A DNA stretch of 64,000 nucleotides from a virus. Every line of letters starts with the position of its first letter. Within the stretch, counting starts at the first letter, position 1. The notes under the pieces are model-generated. The model ran no database searches and was not told the origin of the DNA. It worked only from the letters and a program-made list of their open reading frames with translations. Both the position numbers and the translations under genes were made by a program. Where the stretch lies: positions 1 through 64,000 of the IMG/VR virus record IMGVR_UViG_3300035199_000184; one strand, 5' to 3'. This document shows, piece by piece, positions 41,804-50,565 of the stretch.

Positions 41804-42013
41804 TCAGCCCTTCAGTGCCGCTGCTCCTAGGCCTATTGCCACGGCAGCCATGCCTCCCATTAGCCCCCAGATTCCAGACCTCACCTTGAGTGCGGTGATC
41901 CCGATCAGGCATTGGTCTACCTTCCTGTCTATTTGTTCCACTCGCTGTTTTAGCTCCAGAATATCCGAAGTAACTTTGAGTCGATGCTCATTCCAACCAT
42001 TATCAGGAGCCAT
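41804..42013 (-). CDS. XhlA-like membrane protein, possible holin
   Basis: 69 residues. An amphipathic coiled coil (VTSDILELKQRVEQIDRKVD) is followed by one membrane helix (GLMGGMAAVAIGLGAAAL) and LKG. This layout is that of haemolysin/XhlA-like phage proteins, often in lysis modules. No endolysin gene is obvious nearby. Confidence 0.65.
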   Translation of the reverse strand: MAPDNGWNEHRLKVTSDILELKQRVEQIDRKVDQCLIGITALKVRSGIWGLMGGMAAVAIGLGAAALKG

Positions 42014-42176
42014 ATTAGGCCTCGTATATTACACCTTCATGTAGCGTCCAGTGACGTTCATGTTCCTAAGTTAGTGATGCCCCCTGCCCCCAGGTGATAC
42101 CTAGGGGCGAGGGGGGGTTACCAGCGATCATATCCTTTAGGCCAGTGAAGTCCATTTCACCACTCCCAAGGAAGCG

Positions 42177-42539
42177 TTACGACAGGGAGCCGCCGTCGTT
42201 TTCTATTACTCGCCATACAAAATCACCGCTGGATGATGGATCGGGAACCGAAACCAGCGCGAGTATGTCGCCAGCATCCGCGAAAACACAGACGGTATTG
42301 CCAGCCTGATTGATCCCAGTCGAGGCCGTTACCGTGCAGTCACCGCCATCGGTTTTCAAGGTGAGAACCAGGAAAACGCCAGCCGCCAACGGATCGGCCA
42401 GCGTCCGGGCTTCTGCGTCAGCAGTAACGATATCGACAACAGCAGGGGATCGATGAACCTGAATGGTTCCGCCAGCACCTGGGTCTTCGACAGTGGTATC
42501 TCCGAGATAGTTGTCACTTAAAGCTCTGTGACCTGACAT
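42177..42539 (-). CDS. Small beta-rich structural protein
   Basis: 120 residues. Alternating strands and Gly/Ala/Asp-rich turns (TLADPLAAGVFLVLTLKTDG, then GNTVCVFADAGDIL). It resembles head decoration or fibre-associated proteins of phages. AAGGAGG precedes the ATG at 42539, an unusually strong site, which suggests abundant product. Confidence 0.6.
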   Translation of the reverse strand: MSGHRALSDNYLGDTTVEDPGAGGTIQVHRSPAVVDIVTADAEARTLADPLAAGVFLVLTLKTDGGDCTVTASTGINQAGNTVCVFADAGDILALVSVPDPSSSGDFVWRVIENDGGSLS

Positions 42540-42740
42540 AAGTAATTCCTCCTTAAGGGAAAATGTAAGACCCCGGTTTGAAGGTCTTGGGAGTAATATC
42601 CTACTTCGCCGTGGCTGATAGGCGATACTATGTATCTACAGCACCGGGGGTGTTATTCAGTTAAAGTATCCAAATTGTATCCAAAAATAGTAACCGAGAA
42701 GTTCCTCCCCAGGAGGGTTCTCATGCATTCGTCTAGGTCA
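42540..42740 (-). promoter_or_regulatory. 200-base intergenic region with hairpins
   Basis: On the minus strand it holds AAGACC/GGTCTT (42567-42588) and CGCC/GGCG (42607-42624) hairpins. Upstream there is a direct repeat TTGGATAC. No convincing promoter pair was found. Its length, in a block with otherwise tight spacing, suggests a control region for the strongly translated gene downstream. Confidence 0.4.
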
Positions 42741-43115
42741 TTAGTCCTCTACGAGGAGGTACTCAAGAGTGGGAGTACCCGAAGCGGCAATAACGTAAGG
42801 AGCCGTCGCGTTAGACCCGAATCGGAAACAGGCAAACTCCCCAGGCTCGATCTTTATCGTGTCATACGCCGCGCCGGTCTGAGTTCTAATTTCAATGATT
42901 TCTGCGGCGGTTGTTGATCTATTGATACCAAGAAACCAACCAGGGGTTGTTATTTTCCCTAAATCAAGAGCCGCCTCGCCTGTAGCAGTATTCTGGCTCT
43001 GGTGAACAAAGTCTGACCCTGCCAGATCGACGCTGAGACCAACCTTAGACAGACTGGCTGAGACAATGCCATTATCGACTGCTAACGAAGCAGATACAGT
43101 GATTTCTTCGGCCAT
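42741..43115 (-). CDS. Small beta-rich structural protein
   Basis: 124 residues with repeated Ala/Ser/Val strands (ITVSASLAVDNGIVSASLSK) and a C-terminal strand-rich half. It looks like a virion decoration or tail-associated protein. Its start overlaps the next gene by one base (stop/start at 43115). Confidence 0.55.
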   Translation of the reverse strand: MAEEITVSASLAVDNGIVSASLSKVGLSVDLAGSDFVHQSQNTATGEAALDLGKITTPGWFLGINRSTTAAEIIEIRTQTGAAYDTIKIEPGEFACFRFGSNATAPYVIAASGTPTLEYLLVED

Positions 43116-43327
43116 TACTTATCTCCTGTCTGGAACATCCCTGTGGATTCAGGCACTTCCTTGTAGATTACATATTTGTGTTGATGACCAACCGTGTCCA
43201 TGAAGTAATGGAGGTCGGAGGTCGTGGTTACGGTAATTGATTCCCCTAGGCTATTGATCGTTTTGCAACCATCATAATGGATTGCTGCGTCTATTAGTGT
43301 CGGATATTCCAGTCTCAATTCGGGCAT
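43115..43327 (-). CDS. Small structural-module protein, unknown function
   Basis: 70 residues, beta-rich (HYDGCKTINSLGESITVT). It sits between the adaptor-like protein and a structural protein with one-base overlaps on both sides, so it is probably co-translated virion or assembly protein. No family recognised. Confidence 0.58.
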   Translation of the reverse strand: MPELRLEYPTLIDAAIHYDGCKTINSLGESITVTTTSDLHYFMDTVGHQHKYVIYKEVPESTGMFQTGDK

Positions 43328-44835
43328 TAGTACAGTATCCCATTGTATGAGATTGTGTTTAGGTCAGCGTCATGGTAGTCAAACGGGAACGAGGGACGAT
43401 CTGATCCGTCGTAGTCACGGCCCAGCGTCTCGGGTGACGACTGCTGTCGGTCGTAGCTAACTGAGGCCTGCAAACACCTTACATACTCATTGTAGTGTAA
43501 TGACCTATTATTGCCCAGAAACTGATCTGCCGCGAACAGACAGGACTCCAGGGTCGTCTGGGCGTGAGGCTGTCCCCCGAGTGGATGCTCCGACTCCTCT
43601 ACCAGGAACCGGGGGTTGGTCTCATAGCGGTAATGTAGCGTATAGGCCTGATCCGGGACCGGGTATAGGAGGACCTCATATCGGGTCCCCTTGAACTCGC
43701 CGTGCAGTGTCGGCCTTAGGGCATAGTACTTAGTTCTTCCGGTGAAGTCCCCGGCTTGCCTTAGCTGCTCGATCTGGGATTCCGAGACCTCTTCGACAGC
43801 GGGGTATAGGACTGAGGAGCCCGGAGCGTAATGCAGCGGACCCATCATGGACCCAAAGTCGTCTGGGAGGTCGTGAGTGTAGGTTGATGCGGCGAGTTTT
43901 AGGGTCTGGCTTGGGTATAGAAAAGACCAACGATGCATCTCTCTTTCGTTAGGAAGGACCATCGGATAGTAGAACTTCCTGAGTCCGTCCATGACAATCT
44001 GTTCTAGGCGGACTTTCTCGTCATGTGACCAGGAACCCCGGTTGGGCTTGTCGAACGTGTGGTCGCCCACTCTCTGTAACAGAGTCTCACGGTTGAGAGC
44101 TAGGTCAGTTGGTGTGTCCTTGACGGGCCACAGTGACGCGCCTTCTGCTGATTCCTTGAACTCACGATCCCGGTAGACCGAGGCCGCTAGGCACTTCTGG
44201 AACTCTTGGTCGTGATTAACCCCGGACTCTTCAGTGTCGAGGAACTTGCGTTGGGCGACGGCGAGGCAGGACTCAAGGATAGTGACTGAGTGCAGCCGGC
44301 TCCCATAGGGGAACTTATTGGAGTCATCGATAAGGCCCGGAATGACCGAGTATCGGTATCGAAGGGTGTGAGCCGCAGTGGGCTTTGGATAGAATAAAAT
44401 CTCGTAAATCTGCTCGTGTCCTTCGCTGCTGATCTTGGGGCGGATGGCGCAGTACGACGGACCACTAGCCGTCTTAGCCACAGTACCCCTTACTTGACGC
44501 AACTCCTCTTCGGTAACCAGTTTAATGGGGGACTGTGACCCTGAGTCGAAGGTGAACCCGTCAGAATACATTCCCCCGAAGTCCGTAGGAAGGTCGTAAG
44601 TGTCGGTATCAGCGATAAGACTGAGAATCTTGCTGGGCCGAAGGAAGGACCATGAGTGCTGTCGTTGCCCCTCCGGGGGGACGTACCAGTAAAATTGGGA
44701 CAGCCCGGTAACAATCACGTCCCGCACGTTTCGAGCTAGTTCTGGCTCCCACTGCTCGGGGTCACGAGACTGACCGATCATCCAGCCTATCTCTCGGCGT
44801 AGGTCTTCGAAACTTTTTGAGAGAGTCTGTGGCAT
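43327..44835 (-). CDS. Duplicated head-tail adaptor protein (tail tubular A-like)
   Basis: 502 residues made of two related halves. Residues about 8-240 and 260-490 share the order: helix ending VIVTGLSQFYW or VMDGLRKFYYP, then HSWSFLRPSK or HRWSFLYPSQ, then TYDLPTDFGGM or THDLPDDFGSM, and later YEILFYP or YEVLLYP with TLRYRYS or TLHYRYE. Adaptor subunits of other podophages are about one half of this size. The fused dimer may change ring stoichiometry under the portal. Confidence 0.7.
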   Translation of the reverse strand: MPQTLSKSFEDLRREIGWMIGQSRDPEQWEPELARNVRDVIVTGLSQFYWYVPPEGQRQHSWSFLRPSKILSLIADTDTYDLPTDFGGMYSDGFTFDSGSQSPIKLVTEEELRQVRGTVAKTASGPSYCAIRPKISSEGHEQIYEILFYPKPTAAHTLRYRYSVIPGLIDDSNKFPYGSRLHSVTILESCLAVAQRKFLDTEESGVNHDQEFQKCLAASVYRDREFKESAEGASLWPVKDTPTDLALNRETLLQRVGDHTFDKPNRGSWSHDEKVRLEQIVMDGLRKFYYPMVLPNEREMHRWSFLYPSQTLKLAASTYTHDLPDDFGSMMGPLHYAPGSSVLYPAVEEVSESQIEQLRQAGDFTGRTKYYALRPTLHGEFKGTRYEVLLYPVPDQAYTLHYRYETNPRFLVEESEHPLGGQPHAQTTLESCLFAADQFLGNNRSLHYNEYVRCLQASVSYDRQQSSPETLGRDYDGSDRPSFPFDYHDADLNTISYNGILY

Positions 44836-44851
44836 AGGTTGTTCCCTTTAC

Positions 44852-45028
44852 TTATACGGTCTTCGTGACGCTGTCGCCCACAATCCAGGCAACGATGCAC
44901 ATAACTACGTTATTGATGGCGTCTGGGGACAGTCCTAGTCCCAGGCCATCCGAGATGACAATTAGGATACCTGTCACTGCGGCGTAGAACCTACGGCTCT
45001 TAAGTAGTGATTTTAGCTTATCGATCAT
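44852..45028 (-). CDS. Small holin-like membrane protein (58 aa)
   Basis: 58 residues from the ATG at 45028, with AAGGAG six bases before it, to TAA at 44852. It has Lys-rich ends and two hydrophobic helices (YAAVTGILIVISDGLG and NNVVMCIVAWIVGDS) around LSPDAI. This is the pattern of a common small phage holin-like family (LLKSR...GLGLSP...AWIVGDS). It lies between two structural genes. Confidence 0.68.
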   Translation of the reverse strand: MIDKLKSLLKSRRFYAAVTGILIVISDGLGLGLSPDAINNVVMCIVAWIVGDSVTKTV

Positions 45029-45072
45029 GTGTGTCTCCTTATATGGGGTGGGCCTGTTGGAATTGTGCCATT

Positions 45073-45291
45073 TCAGTCTCCAAACATGCCAGGGGAACGA
45101 GCTAGACGTTTTCGGTCTCGACCGTCAACCTTCTCTTTGCCTGATACGTAGTGTGGATTGTTCTTGTAGAACGCAGCCCAGTCGGGGACGCCTGGGTAAG
45201 GCTTCTTGGGCTTACGTTTTTTCTTCTTAGACTTGGCGGCATTAGCCGCCTGCTCGACGTTCGATGTCGGTCTTAAGCTTTCGTAGGGCAT
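45073..45291 (-). CDS. Small basic structural-module protein
   Basis: 72 residues with a Lys cluster (AAKSKKKKRKPKKPYPG) and a polar C-terminus. Start overlaps the preceding stop by one base. Probably virion-associated or DNA-binding. No family known. Confidence 0.58.
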   Translation of the reverse strand: MPYESLRPTSNVEQAANAAKSKKKKRKPKKPYPGVPDWAAFYKNNPHYVSGKEKVDGRDRKRLARSPGMFGD

Positions 45292-45617
45292 TAGGCTAGG
45301 TTCCTTTTGACGTGGAAGCCCTCGATCTCGGACTTGAAGGTTCCGGCTGTGATTATCACCTTTGCTTGCATCTCCCAGTAACCGACTTCGTCTAAGTCAC
45401 CGGCAACTGTTGTATATTTGATCCTACCATCTTCTCCGCCAGTGCCCCCTGCGGTTCCGAACGCAGCAGTTTGAGTCACAACCTTTCCGCTAGGCTTCTT
45501 GAAGAAGATTTGCATTTCGTTGGCACCGTCAGCATCGCTAACATCCACGGCAACGCCCGCGTCCTTAAGCGTCAGCATGAAGATAGTGCCGATGTCGCCC
45601 TTGTGTATTTCAGCCAT
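45291..45617 (-). CDS. BppU-like N-terminal domain protein (tail/fibre adaptor)
   Basis: 108 residues. The pattern KGDIGTIFMLTLKDAG, then VDVSDAD, FFKKPSGK, GRIKYTTVAGDLDEVGYWEMQ and a final GFHVKRNL is the beta-sandwich fold found at the N-terminus of receptor-binding or baseplate upper proteins. In podophages it occurs as a separate small protein near the tail genes. Confidence 0.7.
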   Translation of the reverse strand: MAEIHKGDIGTIFMLTLKDAGVAVDVSDADGANEMQIFFKKPSGKVVTQTAAFGTAGGTGGEDGRIKYTTVAGDLDEVGYWEMQAKVIITAGTFKSEIEGFHVKRNLA

Positions 45618-45621
45618 AGGA

Positions 45622-45858
45622 CTACCTGTCTGTTGGTTTATTCACGCCGATGCCGAGCTCTGGGTCCTCGTCGAAGGTCCCTGTGATCTCGGCTCTCTGG
45701 CTCTTAGTCTGAGTGAACGCAGTGTCCACCTCGAAAACCGTTGTTATCTCCGTCGCGGTAAACAGAGTCTGGCTGAATTCCATGTCAAACTCATGAGCAT
45801 AGACAGTAGCACTGCCCGCAACCCCAAGCCAAACAATATTACCAAGACCAAGTCCCAT
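45622..45858 (-). CDS. Small structural-module protein, unknown function
   Basis: 78 residues from the ATG at 45858, with GAGGTG upstream (a frame start at 45873 has no site). It opens with a hydrophobic stretch (GLGLGNIVWLGVAGSATV) and continues as Thr/Phe-rich beta sequence. Function unknown. Confidence 0.55.
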   Translation of the reverse strand: MGLGLGNIVWLGVAGSATVYAHEFDMEFSQTLFTATEITTVFEVDTAFTQTKSQRAEITGTFDEDPELGIGVNKPTDR

Positions 45859-45862
45859 GACG

Positions 45863-46735
45863 TTACACCTCAATGTATGACAAGTGACCGTCCACGCTGA
45901 CTCCAGAGCTTAGTTCCAGATTCAGGAGTGCGCTAGCCGCTGTCTCAAACAGACCGTCCGATGAAGCCGCAGATACAACAGAATTAGCAACTAAATTCAT
46001 TTGACCAGTCTTGGCCGTTCCAGATGCACCGCTCTCAAACCTAGCGGTAACCGTGCCAGAAGACACCAACGTGTAGGACAAGACCCGTATTTTCTTGTCG
46101 GTCACTCCAGCGACTATAGTGTTGTCTCCACTGCTGGCATCATCAATCACGGCAAACTTCACATCCACTGTGTTTATGCCTTGAACCCACAGCGCGCCCT
46201 TATTCCCCACACGAAGAAAAGTATAGTCAGCGTCCGCATTGGTTCCAGCATTGGCAGAGGGAGTGTCTTTTCTCTGAACCAGTGCCAACATGCCCTTATC
46301 GCCACTTTGTACAGCCACATCTTCAGCATGAACGGCTTCGGCAATTACGTCCAGAACTGCGTTGTCTGTTGGCGAGAGGGCGGCGATCAGGTATCCGTTC
46401 GCCGTAACCTGAACCGGCCCAACGTCGCCATCAGTAATAGACTGTGGAGAACTTTGATAGAGGCCGCCGACTAGAGCGTGCTTACTGCTACCATCCGACC
46501 AATCTGCATCATCCGCATAGACAACGTCGTCGATTAGTTGGAGGGAGGTCAGCGCGGACCCCGCTACCAGATCAACCGGCAGTCCTGTTGAGCCAGTCAC
46601 AAGGGTCTTCGATCCGTTGTCAGCACCAACAATCAGTTGGCTAACGGGGTAATCTACGTCAGATACCCTATCAACTGCTATGTTGGCAATGACCGATGAA
46701 GCATCGCTTGTGATATTTTTGACTTCGAATCCCAT
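45863..46735 (-). CDS. Beta-rich tail or fibre structural protein
   Basis: 290 residues, rich in Ser, Ala, Val and Asp with many short strands, ending LSSGVSVDGHLSYIEV. The N-terminal half (SQLIVGADNGSKTLVTGSTG, PVQVTANGYLIAAL) looks like a phage tail-associated protein. It precedes the LamG-type genes in one operon. Confidence 0.6.
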   Translation of the reverse strand: MGFEVKNITSDASSVIANIAVDRVSDVDYPVSQLIVGADNGSKTLVTGSTGLPVDLVAGSALTSLQLIDDVVYADDADWSDGSSKHALVGGLYQSSPQSITDGDVGPVQVTANGYLIAALSPTDNAVLDVIAEAVHAEDVAVQSGDKGMLALVQRKDTPSANAGTNADADYTFLRVGNKGALWVQGINTVDVKFAVIDDASSGDNTIVAGVTDKKIRVLSYTLVSSGTVTARFESGASGTAKTGQMNLVANSVVSAASSDGLFETAASALLNLELSSGVSVDGHLSYIEV

Positions 46736-46736
46736 C

Positions 46737-47552
46737 TTACTCTACCCCCAGTAGCATCATAGATTTTGAAGCCTCGCCCACAACCGCCGAGGCCACCGGC
46801 AGGTGATGGAACCGTGTTGGCTGTCTCGCCAGATCGCCATAGCCGCCGCTGCGGGTTTGGTTGTAAGTAACTGCGACCTCGCCGGTGGATAAGGTGCGAT
46901 CATAAATGCGGACATCGTCAATCAAGCCATTCCACGCATTGCTGCCAGCGTTATGCGCTCCGATTCGGCCATGATTTATGTGGGCGGCAGAGGCACCTAC
47001 TGCTGGCGTTTGACTCCCGGAACCATCTTGTGTGCCATTGATGTAAAGCTTTTGTGCCGTTCCCACCGACGTAAAGCCTACGTGATACCACGTATTAGCT
47101 GAGAGTGTTGCGCTAGAATTAAAGTATGCAAGGCCGTTAACGCTGCAACCCAGGACTCCACTCGCTTGAACTACCAACTGAATCCATCCGGTCCCTTGTG
47201 AGAATGCGGTTATATAAGTGCCGATAGCCGCAGCATTAATCCACATAAACAGGCTGAATTCGTTTGTGTTTCTGATTGGACCATAGTAGCCACCTGCTCC
47301 GTCCAGAAAGTAATAGTGGGAGTCGGTTCCGCTGCCAGGAAATTGCACACCTCGCCGGTGACCGTGACTCACAACGCCACCGACAGTGGTATCGGGTGTA
47401 GCGGACCTGGGAAGCTTGTACAGACCTAAATTTCTCCCATCTCGGTAGCGAGCAATTGGAAACCAACTAAGTAAACCCGCAGCTTGCCACGAATTGCGGT
47501 TCAACTCGATCCTGTTGGAATGCTGCGGTAGTGGTGTTGCGATTACGGGCAT
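46737..47552 (-). CDS. LamG/concanavalin-like tail protein, copy A
   Basis: 271 residues. Jelly-roll pattern: EFSLFMWINAAAIGTYITAF, ANTWYHVGFTSVGTAQKLYI, NGLIDDVRIYDRTLSTGEV. This is the LamG/Con A-like lectin fold typical of carbohydrate- or cell-surface-binding phage proteins. N- and C-terminal parts closely match the next gene; the centre differs. Probably receptor binding. Confidence 0.78.
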   Translation of the reverse strand: MPVIATPLPQHSNRIELNRNSWQAAGLLSWFPIARYRDGRNLGLYKLPRSATPDTTVGGVVSHGHRRGVQFPGSGTDSHYYFLDGAGGYYGPIRNTNEFSLFMWINAAAIGTYITAFSQGTGWIQLVVQASGVLGCSVNGLAYFNSSATLSANTWYHVGFTSVGTAQKLYINGTQDGSGSQTPAVGASAAHINHGRIGAHNAGSNAWNGLIDDVRIYDRTLSTGEVAVTYNQTRSGGYGDLARQPTRFHHLPVASAVVGEASKSMMLLGVE

Positions 47553-48404
47553 TTACTCTACCCCCAGAAACATCGCTGTTCTTGAGCCTTTTCCTGTCAC
47601 CGCAGCGGCTGCCGACAGGTGGTGGAACCGTGTCGGCTGCTTAGCTAAACCGCCGTAGCCACCGTCTCTTGTCTCATTATAGATAGCCGCAACTTCGTTT
47701 GCACTTAGTGCGCGGTTGTAGATACGGGCATCGTCGAGATTTGCATGTGTGAAATATCCTGGCGCGTGGCTAACGGTAGTACCTGCACCGATACGCACCC
47801 CATAGACACTCAGGCGGGCCGCATTGCTGTGGGTATTCCACGTTTTTGCCCCTGTGTCCTTCAGAACACCGTCCAAATAGATTCTTTCGTTTGTGCCATC
47901 GTATGTACCTACGATGTGATGCCAGGGCGTCGGATACGACCAACCGCTAATGTCAATTCCCGTAGCGGTTCCGTACTCGCTAACCCAGAATTGCAATTCA
48001 GTTTGCGCGGCGATAGTATTAAAGCCCCAACCTGCAGTCCAAGCACTGCTGTTTCCCATTCCAAAGAAGCCACGATACGCTGAAAACGATAGAAACTTGG
48101 CCCATATCGAAGCGGTTATGTGAGTGAACTGCTCTGTGTCTCCCTTAGTCTCGACGGAATCATCTGTGCCGTCGAAAAGAAGACTGCGGCGAGGGGCATC
48201 ATAAATGGGACTCGATGCCGAATTGAGCGGGTGAGATGATCGCCAATATCCGTGATGACCATGAAGGCTCATGTCCCTCATGTCAGGACACGCACCAAGC
48301 GGCCACCATCCTTTCAGACCCGCAGCCTGCCACGAATTGCGGTTCAACTCGATGCGATCCGTGTTGTGTAGCCGCTGCGGGAGTGGTGTTGCGATTACGG
48401 GCAT
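47553..48404 (-). CDS. LamG/concanavalin-like tail protein, copy B
   Basis: 283 residues. Shares the start MPVIATPLPQ, the block RIELNRNSWQAAGL and the ending QPTRFHHL with copy A, plus the LamG core (TPWHHIVGTYDGTNERIYLD and LDDARIYNRALS). DNA is also alike at the ends, for example around 47480-47552 and 48330-48404. The divergent centre is the likely binding face. Confidence 0.78.
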   Translation of the reverse strand: MPVIATPLPQRLHNTDRIELNRNSWQAAGLKGWWPLGACPDMRDMSLHGHHGYWRSSHPLNSASSPIYDAPRRSLLFDGTDDSVETKGDTEQFTHITASIWAKFLSFSAYRGFFGMGNSSAWTAGWGFNTIAAQTELQFWVSEYGTATGIDISGWSYPTPWHHIVGTYDGTNERIYLDGVLKDTGAKTWNTHSNAARLSVYGVRIGAGTTVSHAPGYFTHANLDDARIYNRALSANEVAAIYNETRDGGYGGLAKQPTRFHHLSAAAAVTGKGSRTAMFLGVE

Positions 48405-48851
48405 CTACTGACTCTCAGCGGAATGTAATCTGTACTTGAGCGTTGAACCGGAACCGAAGAACGCCTGACCGAGTTCGTTCATAACTAACAATTTGAAATC
48501 AAACGGCGCAAGCGGCAGGTTGGCCACTGTCCGATAGCGAGTCGTTGTTGCTGCGTCAAACGACATCACGGTCAGCAGCGTTTCGGGGCGAGGATCAACA
48601 GAGGCCGAACCCATGTCGAAGTTGGTATCGTCCACGCTGTACAATACGTAAATCTCTATCCGTGCATCTGCGTCCCTGGAAGATGTGGCGGCGAGATTCA
48701 ATTCCAAGTTAATGAACATCTCGTTCTCGCCATCTGCGACGTTGTCAACTTTCGCACCCAGTACGTTTGCACCGTCTGCCAGAGAATTGAGTTCCGTTGT
48801 TAGGTACGAAACTATACTCGCAGGGGCTTCCCATTTGGATTCTGTTGGCAT
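48405..48851 (-). CDS. Beta-rich structural protein
   Basis: 148 residues with an Asn/Leu/Ala-rich strand region (MFINLELNLAATSSRDADAR) and RYRTVANLPLAPFDFKLLVM. It resembles small tail-associated proteins next to LamG-type genes. Unknown exact role. Confidence 0.58.
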   Translation of the reverse strand: MPTESKWEAPASIVSYLTTELNSLADGANVLGAKVDNVADGENEMFINLELNLAATSSRDADARIEIYVLYSVDDTNFDMGSASVDPRPETLLTVMSFDAATTTRYRTVANLPLAPFDFKLLVMNELGQAFFGSGSTLKYRLHSAESQ

Positions 48852-48863
48852 TTTGTTGTTCCT

Positions 48864-49310
48864 TTATGCTCTGGCTTTTCCGATGTACCCAGGCTTAACT
48901 CGGCCCAGGCCCAATTCCGCAGCGCGGCTGGTTGGTGTTGTACCTAATGCCACAAGGTCGTCCCGCTCATCCAACGTAAAGACACCCGCCGTCACCAGGG
49001 CGTCGAGCATCTCGGACAGTTCGGGGTCGTGGACATTAAACGACTCGATATGCGGCGAGGCGATCATTATCTGTGCGGCGCGGGCCACGGAGCGTACCCC
49101 TGGAGAGGCACTGGACGCTGCGGTATCAAGCGAGGCCAGAGAATCATGTCTCGCACACCAGCGTACAACGCTTGCCATAGGGACAGGCTGGAGGTCACTG
49201 CGATATTCCGCTTGTAGGTCGGCGGCAGCTTCCTCGTCGGACATAGACGAATAGCCGCGATCCAACGGATCATCCGCTAGCTCGGCTCTTAGTTTCTCGT
49301 AACTAGGCAT
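48864..49310 (-). CDS. Conserved phage structural-module protein
   Basis: 148 residues. N-terminus YEKLRAELADDPLDRGYSSM, then SDEEAAADLQAEYR, is a pattern I recall from phage tail regions; C-terminus ends with GRVKPGYIGKARA. Mainly helical. Function unknown, probably tail or assembly. Confidence 0.65.
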   Translation of the reverse strand: MPSYEKLRAELADDPLDRGYSSMSDEEAAADLQAEYRSDLQPVPMASVVRWCARHDSLASLDTAASSASPGVRSVARAAQIMIASPHIESFNVHDPELSEMLDALVTAGVFTLDERDDLVALGTTPTSRAAELGLGRVKPGYIGKARA

Positions 49311-49325
49311 TTTTGTTCCTTTTAT

Positions 49326-49718
49326 TTACGTGTAAGCGTCTATGTATCCGGTAACTATAATTGAAATGCTGCCTCCGGTAGCCTCTTCGCATGTATACCT
49401 CAAGTCCTCGTCAGCCGCGCCGTATGCTATCGGCTCACCATGATTATTAACCACAGCACCACCACCCTTGCTAACGCCAGGGTGATCAAACGCAATTCCG
49501 TCATTCTCTGCCAATGCTGGCGTCGGAACGGCAGCGGTGCCGAACCCAACCTGAACCCCTACATCCACTGAATTGGCGTTGTCGGCCATTACGCGAACAC
49601 TGGTGAGAACGAGTCTTGAGTCGCCAGGGCATGCGAATAGTTCGATGTTGCTCTTGGCACCATCAGCCTCGGCAACACGCACATGACGAGTAAACGTCAT
49701 TTGGGCTAATTCTCTCAT
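49326..49718 (-). CDS. Beta-rich virion protein
   Basis: 130 residues, strands with SRLVLTSVRVMADNANSVDV and GSISIIVTGYIDAY. Reads as a virion decoration or tail-associated domain. No family assigned. Confidence 0.58.
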   Translation of the reverse strand: MRELAQMTFTRHVRVAEADGAKSNIELFACPGDSRLVLTSVRVMADNANSVDVGVQVGFGTAAVPTPALAENDGIAFDHPGVSKGGGAVVNNHGEPIAYGAADEDLRYTCEEATGGSISIIVTGYIDAYT

Positions 49719-49772
49719 TATTTAAACTCCATTTACTGTCTGGGATTTTGGAATGAAGGACATGACGCTCTC

Positions 49773-50555
49773 CTACTCATGGCCGGCGACAGCGGAGAGG
49801 TCGGCAAGAGTGACTTGTTCCTCGAAGTATTCTCCAGGCCCACTGTCCCCATGGGGCGTAGCCAGAACCTTAACGAACTCCCGAGTCTCACCCTTTACGT
49901 CCATCTTGACTGTGGTTACCGCCGCGAACTTTCCTTCCGCAAACGAACCATCTTCGTTCTCGATGTACACGGCGTCACCTTGGGACACACTGTTCCAGTC
50001 CGTGCTATCCAGGTCGATGTCGACCAATTGCGGGTCTGGATCAACAAAGTCCTCTGTTGGATCTTCTTCGATGTCTGCGATGTATTGCGACTCATCGAAC
50101 TCAGCGGCGGCGGCGGTAATGTCCTTCTTGGCTTCGTTCTCTCTGGCGAACGTGCCCTGTTGCACAACCCGGACGAGGTCCTTAGTTGCTCGGGCTAGCT
50201 CGACAATCCTGCCGGGTTCGTCCATCATCTCGACGCCGAGGGTGCCGCTCGCAATCTTCCCTCGGTACTTGGCCGGCAACCAGTCTCCGTTCATGCGAAC
50301 CTCGACCAGGATACTACCGTCTGTGGGAAGAAGGTCCCAGTCGGCTACAGAGTGTAGCTCTTTCTTTCCAGGTGCTGACCGGAACTTGATTCCTAGGCGG
50401 GCTACCATGTTGATGAGCATGTCGAACCCGATAGGTCCGTTCTTAAACATGTGCCGTACGTTCACTAATTTAGTGTATGCTTCGGTCACCTCTGCCGTTG
50501 GCTCTCGGCCTGTAATCTTAATGTACTGCTCATAGTCCGTGGGGTGCATGTCCAT
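49773..50555 (-). CDS. Structural-module protein, unknown function (260 aa)
   Basis: 260 residues. Helical N-terminal half, an acidic linker near 150-175 (DIEEDPTEDFVDPDPQL) and a beta-like C-terminal half (GDAVYIENEDGSFAEGKFAA). No motif recognised. Ten bases separate it from the nuclease gene upstream. Confidence 0.6.
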   Translation of the reverse strand: MDMHPTDYEQYIKITGREPTAEVTEAYTKLVNVRHMFKNGPIGFDMLINMVARLGIKFRSAPGKKELHSVADWDLLPTDGSILVEVRMNGDWLPAKYRGKIASGTLGVEMMDEPGRIVELARATKDLVRVVQQGTFARENEAKKDITAAAAEFDESQYIADIEEDPTEDFVDPDPQLVDIDLDSTDWNSVSQGDAVYIENEDGSFAEGKFAAVTTVKMDVKGETREFVKVLATPHGDSGPGEYFEEQVTLADLSAVAGHE

Positions 50556-50565
50556 AATCGCGCTC

